Assembly (NCBI RefSeq): GCF_008520305.1
Contig: NZ_ML703260.1
Location: forward strand, 99,281-163,280
Source: Mesorhizobium sp. SARCC-RB16n
Lineage (GTDB): Bacteria > Pseudomonadota > Alphaproteobacteria > Rhizobiales > Rhizobiaceae
Length of the DNA: 64,000 nt
Direction of reading: 5' to 3'
This document shows positions 58,459 to 64,000 of the stretch, piece after piece; the stretch's first letter is position 1; each line of letters begins with the position of its first letter. The position numbers and the translations under genes are program-made. Below the pieces are notes generated by a model, which saw only the letters and a list, made by a program, of their open reading frames with translations, made no database searches and was not told the DNA's origin.

Positions 58459-61116
58459 ATGCGTTCAGGGGCTTCAGCACCGCTCGCGCTGACCGATACG
58501 GGGCACGGCATCCAGGCATTCGCGCGGCGCCAGGTCGGCCGGCTGGTCGGCGCCGGCCTGTTCGCGTTCACCGCCTTCGCCATCGCAAGCCTCGCGACCT
58601 GGAACGTCGCCGACCCAAGCTTCTCGCACGCCACCGCCAACACCGTCACAAACGCGATGGGCTATGCCGGTGCGGTGTTCTCCGACCTAGCCATGCAGTT
58701 CTTCGGCCTCGCTGCGGTTGCCGCGCTGGTTCCAGCCGTCATCTGGGGGTATCTCCTTTTTTCGGCGCGCGGCGTCGACAGGCTGCCCAAGCGCGGGGTG
58801 TACTGGTTTGGTTTCGCGCTGCTCGCCGCCGCGATCGCGGGCTGCATCGTTCCGCCCAAGACCTGGCCGCTGCCCACCGGCCTTGGCGGCGTCTTCGGCG
58901 ACATGGTGCTCAAGATTCCCGGTATCCTTATCGGCGGCTATCCGACCGGGCTGATCGCCAGCGTGCTCGCCATATTGCTGGCGGCACCCGCGCTCTCGCT
59001 GTTCGCCTATGGCGCGGCGCTGATCGGGCGCAAGAACGGCTTCGCCGTGATGGAAGAACCGGCCGCCGCGGACCCGCGCGAGGACGAGCTTCTGTTCGAC
59101 AATGACGAGGACGAGGGCGACGAGGGCATACTGGCGCTCGGCGCCATCACCCATTGGTGGCTGTCGTTCCGCGCGTGGATGCATCGCCGGGCGGTGCGCC
59201 GCAGGCAGGAGCGCGACGAGTTCGAACCGGAGATGGAGCCACGCGCCAGCGCCTGGCGCCGTGCCGCTGAACGGGTCGAGTCGGCCGAGTTCGCCGAATC
59301 CCGCATGAGCCATGACGGCCGCGCCCGTGTCGAACCGGAATTCTTCGCTGCCATGGTCAACGACCGCGGCGTTTCCGTCGATCCGGCCGACGACGACGTC
59401 TTCGGCCGTGACGACGAGGACATGGATTTCGACGACGAGCCTGTCGCCCAGCGGCGTGCCGCCACGGCCAAGGTCCAGCAGTTCCGTTCCGATGCCGCCA
59501 CCCGGGTCGAGGCGCCGGCGGCGCGACCCGTGCCGGGCGCCCGCGTCCAGCGCGAGGCGCAGACCTCGCTGATCGGCTCGGACACGTTCGAAATGCCGTC
59601 GCTGCATTTCCTGTCCGAACCCAAGAACGTGGCGCGCGACCCAAGTCTTTCCAAGGACGCGCTGGAACAGAACGCGCGCCTGCTCGAAGGCGTGCTGGAG
59701 GATTTCGGCGTCAAGGGCGAGATCATTGCCGTTCGTCCGGGCCCGGTCGTCACCCTTTACGAGCTCGAACCCGCGCCGGGCATCAAGTCGTCGCGCGTCA
59801 TTGGCCTCTCCGATGACATCGCCCGCTCGATGAGCGCCATCGCCTGCCGCGTCGCCGTCGTACCCGGGCGCAACGCCATCGGCATCGAACTGCCAAACGC
59901 CAAGCGCGAGACGGTTTATCTCAGGGAGATCATGGCCAGCCGCGACTTCGAGACGACGAAGGCCAAGCTGGCGCTGGCGCTGGGCAAGACCATCAATGGC
60001 GAGGCCGTCGTCGTCGACATCGCCAAGATGCCGCACGTGCTGGTCGCCGGCACCACCGGTTCGGGCAAGTCGGTCGCCATCAACACCATGATCCTGTCGC
60101 TGCTCTACCGGCTCACCCCGCAGGAATGCCGGCTGATCATGATCGATCCGAAAATGCTCGAACTCTCCGTCTATGACGGCATTCCGCATCTTCTGACGCC
60201 CGTCGTGACCGACCCGAAGAAGGCGGTGGTGGCGCTGAAATGGACGGTGCGCGAGATGGAGGACCGCTACCGCAAGATGTCCAAGGTCGGCGTGCGCAAC
60301 ATCGACGGTTTCAACGCGCGCGTGCAACAGGCCGAGAAGAAGGGCGAAAAGATCTCGCGCACCGTGCAGACCGGCTTCGACCGCCAGACCGGCGAAGCGA
60401 TCTACGAGACCGAGGATCTGGATCTCGAGCCGATGCCCTATATCGTCGTCATCATCGACGAAATGGCCGACCTGATGATGGTCGCCGGAAAGGACATCGA
60501 AGGTGCCGTCCAGCGCCTGGCGCAGATGGCGCGCGCAGCCGGCATCCATGTCATCATGGCGACGCAACGTCCCTCGGTCGACGTCATCACGGGCACCATC
60601 AAGGCCAATTTCCCGACCCGCATCTCCTTCCAGGTGACGTCGAAGATCGACAGCCGCACCATTCTGGGAGAGCAGGGCGCCGAGCAGCTGCTCGGCATGG
60701 GCGACATGCTCTACATGGCCGGCGGCGGCCGCATCCAGCGCGTGCACGGGCCGTTCGTCTCCGATGACGAGGTCGAGAAGATTGTCGGGCACCTGAAGCT
60801 GCAGGGCGTGCCGGAATATCTCGACGCCATCACCGAGGATGACGGCGAGGACGACGACGAGCCGTCCGGGAAGGGCGGTTCCAGCGGCGGGGGCGGTGGC
60901 AATTTCGAGGATTCCGACGATCCCTACGATCAGGCGGTCTCGGTGGTGCTTCGCGACGGCAAGGCCTCGACCAGCTACATCCAGCGGCGTCTGGGCATCG
61001 GCTATAACAGGGCCGCCTCGATCATCGAGAAGATGGAAAAGGAAGGCATTGTCGGCCCAGCCAACCATGCCGGAAAACGCGAAATCCTGGTGCCGACCGA
61101 GGACGACAAATTCTGA
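58459..61116 (+). CDS. ftsK: DNA translocase FtsK
   Basis: Couples division to chromosome segregation. The 885-residue protein has about four membrane helices (residues 25-190), an acidic linker (to about 390), an alpha/beta motor with Walker A GTTGSGKS (531-538) and Walker [13 protein letters not shown] (about 660), and a C-terminal gamma winged helix ([20 protein letters not shown]) that reads KOPS sites. Start supported by GGGGAAGAG. A CtrA-type box lies upstream. Confidence 0.97.
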   Translation: MRSGASAPLALTDTGHGIQAFARRQVGRLVGAGLFAFTAFAIASLATWNVADPSFSHATANTVTNAMGYAGAVFSDLAMQFFGLAAVAALVPAVIWGYLLFSARGVDRLPKRGVYWFGFALLAAAIAGCIVPPKTWPLPTGLGGVFGDMVLKIPGILIGGYPTGLIASVLAILLAAPALSLFAYGAALIGRKNGFAVMEEPAAADPREDELLFDNDEDEGDEGILALGAITHWWLSFRAWMHRRAVRRRQERDEFEPEMEPRASAWRRAAERVESAEFAESRMSHDGRARVEPEFFAAMVNDRGVSVDPADDDVFGRDDEDMDFDDEPVAQRRAATAKVQQFRSDAATRVEAPAARPVPGARVQREAQTSLIGSDTFEMPSLHFLSEPKNVARDPSLSKDALEQNARLLEGVLEDFGVKGEIIAVRPGPVVTLYELEPAPGIKSSRVIGLSDDIARSMSAIACRVAVVPGRNAIGIELPNAKRETVYLREIMASRDFETTKAKLALALGKTINGEAVVVDIAKMPHVLVAGTTGSGKSVAINTMILSLLYRLTPQECRLIMIDPKMLELSVYDGIPHLLTPVVTDPKKAVVALKWTVREMEDRYRKMSKVGVRNIDGFNARVQQAEKKGEKISRTVQTGFDRQTGEAIYETEDLDLEPMPYIVVIIDEMADLMMVAGKDIEGAVQRLAQMARAAGIHVIMATQRPSVDVITGTIKANFPTRISFQVTSKIDSRTILGEQGAEQLLGMGDMLYMAGGGRIQRVHGPFVSDDEVEKIVGHLKLQGVPEYLDAITEDDGEDDDEPSGKGGSSGGGGGNFEDSDDPYDQAVSVVLRDGKASTSYIQRRLGIGYNRAASIIEKMEKEGIVGPANHAGKREILVPTEDDKF

Positions 61117-61248
61117 AGGATGGGGGGCTGCGGCAACTTTGAACCTTCTGGCGCGTTCAACCGGCTGAGCCGATCGCCTCGCCAAACTTCAGCCCAACTG
61201 GGGGTTCACGACAGCGACCAGATCAGGAATCAGACGAGAGTGACCGAT

Positions 61249-61929
61249 ATGAACAACGATCTTTCAGCGCTGAGCAATCTTGCCCCGACGCGCCGCCAGT
61301 TGCTTGGCCTCGGCCTGGTCTTCGCGGGTGCCGCCGCCCTCAACGTGGTGCCCGGATTCGAGTTGCTCGCCTCGGCGCAGGCGGCCGTGCCTCCGGCGGC
61401 GCAGAAGATCGCCGACCATTTCTCCGCGGTCAAATCGATGAGCGGCGAATTCGTCCAGTTCGGCCCCAAGGGCGAGCAGACCGGCGGCAAATTCTTCCTG
61501 GAACGGCCGGGCAAGATCCGCTTCAACTATGACGGGGCGTCGAATTTCCGGGTGATTTCCGACGGCAAATCGGTTGTCATCCTCAACAAGAGGCTGAACA
61601 CATCCGATCTCTATCCGCTGTCGAAGACGCCGCTGAAGCTGCTGCTCGACGACCGGATCGACCTCTCCGGCGACCGCGTCAAGAGCGTCAAGGAAGAAGA
61701 CGATCTCACCACCATCCAGCTCGCCGACAAGTCGGTGTTCGGCAATGCGCGGATCACCATGATGTTCGATCCGAAAACCTATGATCTGCGCCAGTGGACG
61801 ATTACCGACGCGCAGGGCAAGGACACGACGGTGATGATCTTCAACACCAAGGAAGGCGTCAGTTTCGCGCCTGACACCTTCGCCATCGACTATACCGCCA
61901 ACCGCGAGCTGAACACCAAGACACGGTAG
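61249..61929 (+). CDS. LolA-like outer-membrane lipoprotein carrier
   Basis: A 226-residue protein with the LolA fold: FSAVKSMSGEFVQFGPKGEQ, GKFFLERPGKIRFNYDG and repeated hydrophobic strands. The N-terminus TRRQLLGLGLVFAGAAAL has a twin-arginine-like motif before a hydrophobic core ending in ASAQA, so Tat export is possible, which is unusual for LolA. It follows ftsK, as lolA does in E. coli. Start at 61249 favoured over earlier codons. Confidence 0.85.
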   Translation: MNNDLSALSNLAPTRRQLLGLGLVFAGAAALNVVPGFELLASAQAAVPPAAQKIADHFSAVKSMSGEFVQFGPKGEQTGGKFFLERPGKIRFNYDGASNFRVISDGKSVVILNKRLNTSDLYPLSKTPLKLLLDDRIDLSGDRVKSVKEEDDLTTIQLADKSVFGNARITMMFDPKTYDLRQWTITDAQGKDTTVMIFNTKEGVSFAPDTFAIDYTANRELNTKTR

Positions 61930-62000
61930 TCTTCGTCGCCGCTTGTTTTTCCGGCGTGTGGCTGGCAGTAGTTCGGCGATCTATCGCCGGACCTTGCCGC

Positions 62001-62807
62001 ATGCCCTTTTCCATCGCTACCTGGAATATCAACTCCGTGCGTTTGCGCATGCCGATCATTGAACGCTTGCTCGATGAGTACGCGCCAGATGTGCTCTGCC
62101 TGCAGGAAACCAAGGTCCCGGACGAACTCTTTCCCGAGAAAGCCTTTCGCAAGGTCGGCTACCCCTATATCGCCTTCCATGGCCAGAAGGGCTATCACGG
62201 CGTGGCGACGGTGGCGCGGCGGCCGATCGAGGTGGTCGAGAAGCGCCGCTTCTGCGAGATCGAGGACAGCCGGCATCTGTCGGTGACGGTGCGGGCCGGC
62301 GGCAAGGCGATCCTGCTGCACAATTTCTACGTGCCCGCAGGAGGCGACGAGCCGGATCCCGAGATCAACAGGAAGTTCAGACACAAGCTCGATTTCGTCG
62401 CCGAGATGAACGCCATCCGGGCCGAGCATGGCGAGGTGTCGGCCTCGGTGCTGGTCGGCGACCTGAACATCGCGCCGCTCGAGCATGATGTCTGGTCGCA
62501 CAAGCAATTGCTCAACGTGGTCAGCCACACGCCGGTCGAGACCGAAAACTTCGAGGCGATGCGGCTCGCCGGCGGCTGGGTCGACCTGATGCGGCTCAAC
62601 GTGCCGCCAGAACAGAAACTCTACACCTGGTGGAGCTATCGGGCGCAGGATTGGGAGGCGTCCAATCGTGGCCGGCGGCTCGACCATGTATGGTCGTCGC
62701 CAAACCTGGTGCCCGATTTTACCGGCTACGAAATCCTGCGCCAGGCGCGCGGTTGGGACCGGCCGTCGGACCATGTGCCGGTGATCGCGCGCTTCAATCT
62801 CGATTGA
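62001..62807 (+). CDS. xthA: Exodeoxyribonuclease III
   Basis: A 268-residue AP endonuclease and 3'-5' exonuclease for base excision repair. Family motifs are clear: TWNINSVRLR, LCLQETKVPDE, VLVGDLNIAP, RRLDHVW and SDHVPVIA with the catalytic His. The ATG at 62001 restores the standard N-terminus. It ends 1 bp before the convergent GNAT gene. Confidence 0.95.
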   Translation: MPFSIATWNINSVRLRMPIIERLLDEYAPDVLCLQETKVPDELFPEKAFRKVGYPYIAFHGQKGYHGVATVARRPIEVVEKRRFCEIEDSRHLSVTVRAGGKAILLHNFYVPAGGDEPDPEINRKFRHKLDFVAEMNAIRAEHGEVSASVLVGDLNIAPLEHDVWSHKQLLNVVSHTPVETENFEAMRLAGGWVDLMRLNVPPEQKLYTWWSYRAQDWEASNRGRRLDHVWSSPNLVPDFTGYEILRQARGWDRPSDHVPVIARFNLD

Positions 62808-63305
62808 TTATCCGAATCTACGCTTTTCCCACTCTGGCCGTAGTTGCGCCATGACCATTTCGTCACGATGCATGCCCTGGAAAAACGCGCTGCCTCGCGA
62901 AACACCTTCGGCCGTGAAGCCGACGGCTTCGTAGGTGCGCCGTGCGCGATGATTGTCAGGGAAAAAGCCAATGCAGAGCCGATATGCGTCGGTCTCGCCA
63001 AATACCCGGTCTGCTGCCGCAGCCAGCATCATTCTGCCCTGGCCTTGCCCCGGCGCGACGACGGCAATACGCTTGACCAGTGTCACACGTTCGGCAGAAG
63101 CCCAATCGCGGAGGATGACAAAGCCGATCGGCACGGAATCGCCGATTCCTACAAAGTAGGCATGACTGTCGTCGACAAGGGCTTCGCGATGGCGCGCCTC
63201 ATCCCAACGCCCGACGAGCGCTTCGTAACCCTCGCGCCGCTCGGTCGCCATGATGAAGGGCAGGTCATTTTCGGTAGCGCGAACAAGCCGAAAGTCCACA
63301 TGCAA
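62808..63305 (-). CDS. GNAT family N-acetyltransferase
   Basis: A 165-residue GNAT protein of the RimJ-like type. Acetyl-CoA loop VVAPGQGQGRMMLAAAAD near residue 88. The C-terminal region FPDNHRARRTYEAVGFTAEG is typical. Its stop abuts the xthA stop. The cNMP-binding gene lies just upstream on the same strand (7 bp), so the two are probably co-transcribed. Confidence 0.87.
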   Translation of the reverse strand: MHVDFRLVRATENDLPFIMATERREGYEALVGRWDEARHREALVDDSHAYFVGIGDSVPIGFVILRDWASAERVTLVKRIAVVAPGQGQGRMMLAAAADRVFGETDAYRLCIGFFPDNHRARRTYEAVGFTAEGVSRGSAFFQGMHRDEMVMAQLRPEWEKRRFG

Positions 63306-63312
63306 CTCCCGC

Positions 63313-63768
63313 TCACCCCGAAAAGCGCGGGGCCAGTTCCTCGATGCGGCGGATCAAGTCGTGGAATTCCTCGGAGATGCGCTGGTGGAGCTTCACCGCG
63401 ACATCGGGATACTCCTCCAGGATGCGCCTGAACATCTTGCGGCTCAGCCTTATCACTTCCGAGTCGATTTCGGCCGAGGCGCTGGTCAGCCGGTTGGTGT
63501 CGGCGATCAGCGCCAGTTCGCTGAGCATCGTGCCGGGGCCGGCTCTGCCAATCGGGATGCGCTCGCCATCCTGCTCGCGATACAGCACGATACGCCCGCT
63601 GACCACGACATAGGCCGAGTCGGCCACGTCGTCCTCGCGATAAAGCTTGTGGTCCGCCTGCAGGAAAGTGGTCTCGGCGCCGAAGGCGAGCAGGCGCAAC
63701 TGTTCCTGCGTGAAGCCCTCGAAAAGCCTCACGGCGGACAGGATCCGGATGTCGTCATCCAGCGCCAT
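63313..63768 (-). CDS. Cyclic nucleotide-binding domain protein
   Basis: A 151-residue protein that is essentially a single cNMP-binding barrel (YVVVSGRIVLYREQDGERIP, GPGTMLSELALIADTNRLTS) with a C-terminal helix. The Crp-type helix-turn-helix is missing, so it is not a classical transcription factor. It could sense cAMP or act as a stand-alone effector. It is co-oriented with the response regulator ending at 63891. Confidence 0.85.
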   Translation of the reverse strand: MALDDDIRILSAVRLFEGFTQEQLRLLAFGAETTFLQADHKLYREDDVADSAYVVVSGRIVLYREQDGERIPIGRAGPGTMLSELALIADTNRLTSASAEIDSEVIRLSRKMFRRILEEYPDVAVKLHQRISEEFHDLIRRIEELAPRFSG

Positions 63769-63890
63769 CTAGCTGTGTCCCCGAACGGTCAGTCCAATCC
63801 CTCCTCTGCGGTACGGTCCCTGAATCCCCCTCCAACAGGATCGTACCCGAAAGCGGCCCCGCCCAGACCGCTCATTGGATAGTGAAATGT

Positions 63891-64000
63891 TTAAGGAACC
63901 AGCTTGTAGCCGCCGCTTTCTGTCACAAGAATTTCGGCATTGGAAGGATCGCGCTCGATCTTCTGTCGCAGACGGTAGACATGGGTTTCCAGCGTGTGCG
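63891..64000 (-). CDS. 3' end of an OmpR/PhoB-type response regulator (partial)
   Basis: The last 36 codons of a gene that continues past the window. The translation [20 protein letters not shown], followed by a strand ending in GGYKLVP, is the recognition-helix and wing part of a winged-helix response regulator. Stop TAA at 63891-63893. Which regulator it is cannot be told. Confidence 0.8.
   Translation of the reverse strand, partial: HTLETHVYRLRQKIERDPSNAEILVTESGGYKLVP

Noticed and set aside
58687-61185. 832-residue frame antisense to ftsK
   Set aside because: A shadow of ftsK, with Arg/Asp/His-rich composition and no domain.

Overview
The window is a high-GC alphaproteobacterial chromosome segment. 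It most resembles the Rhizobiales, probably Mesorhizobium or a close relative. The grounds are an Omp19-type lipoprotein as in Brucella, a CtrA motif before ftsK, the zapE-adjacent mdh-sucCDAB-lpdA cluster, the dapF-mtaB-ftsY-yciB block, and several families of short palindromic repeats that I recall from rhizobial genomes. The species is an inference from gene content and order; no database search was possible. I see no rRNA, tRNA, CRISPR array, prophage or complete insertion sequence.

Layout. 1-5.5 kb: aconitase (acnA, minus), divergent from a cytochrome c maturation cluster (ccmA, ccmB, ccmD, ccmG) that lacks an intact ccmC and carries a MITE-like element. 5.5-8.4 kb: DUF1127 gene, SMP-30 lactonase, tautomerase, FMN reductase, PPOX flavoprotein. 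8.4-13.3 kb: minus-strand yciB, ftsY, mtaB, dapF. 13.3-16.6 kb: small envelope genes, an acetyltransferase, a metallo-beta-lactamase-fold hydrolase and omp19. 16.8-31 kb: zapE, then mdh, sucC, three inserted small genes, sucD, sucA, odhB, an unknown gene, a fused secreted-protein/SDR ORF and lpdA. 31-38 kb: Ala-Pro repeat protein, TraB/GumN protein, xerC, rimM-trmD, TauE/SafE, rplS and the ohr-ohrR peroxide pair. 38-46 kb: amino-acid ABC genes, methyltransferase, leuC, two tandem membrane GGDEF proteins and an MliC-like lipoprotein. 46.4-50.3 kb: sdhC-sdhD-sdhA-DUF3052-sdhB. 50.4-58.2 kb: yceH, OsmC protein, YCII protein, TerB-like protein, UbiH-type hydroxylase, tesB and glnK-amtB behind a sigma-54 promoter. 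58.4-64 kb: ftsK, LolA-like protein, xthA, GNAT, cNMP-binding protein and the 3' end of a response regulator.

How it fits together. The window encodes aconitase, the 2-oxoglutarate dehydrogenase complex, succinyl-CoA synthetase, succinate dehydrogenase and malate dehydrogenase, i.e. most of the oxidative half of the TCA cycle. It also holds cytochrome c and ubiquinone maturation genes. Two dyads, between acnA and ccmA and before sdhC, are plausible iron-regulator sites that would tie these Fe-S and heme proteins together.

The most interesting non-routine signals are: the missing ccmC beside a MITE-like element; a palindromic repeat translated inside ftsY; a probable frameshift fusion joining a secreted protein to an SDR; small genes inserted inside sucCD and sdhAB; a perfect 15-bp dyad upstream of a DUF1127 gene; twin hairpins before rplS; and CtrA-type boxes before ftsK and at 45.55 kb. 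I did not find a convincing new multi-gene system such as a defence island or novel mobile element.
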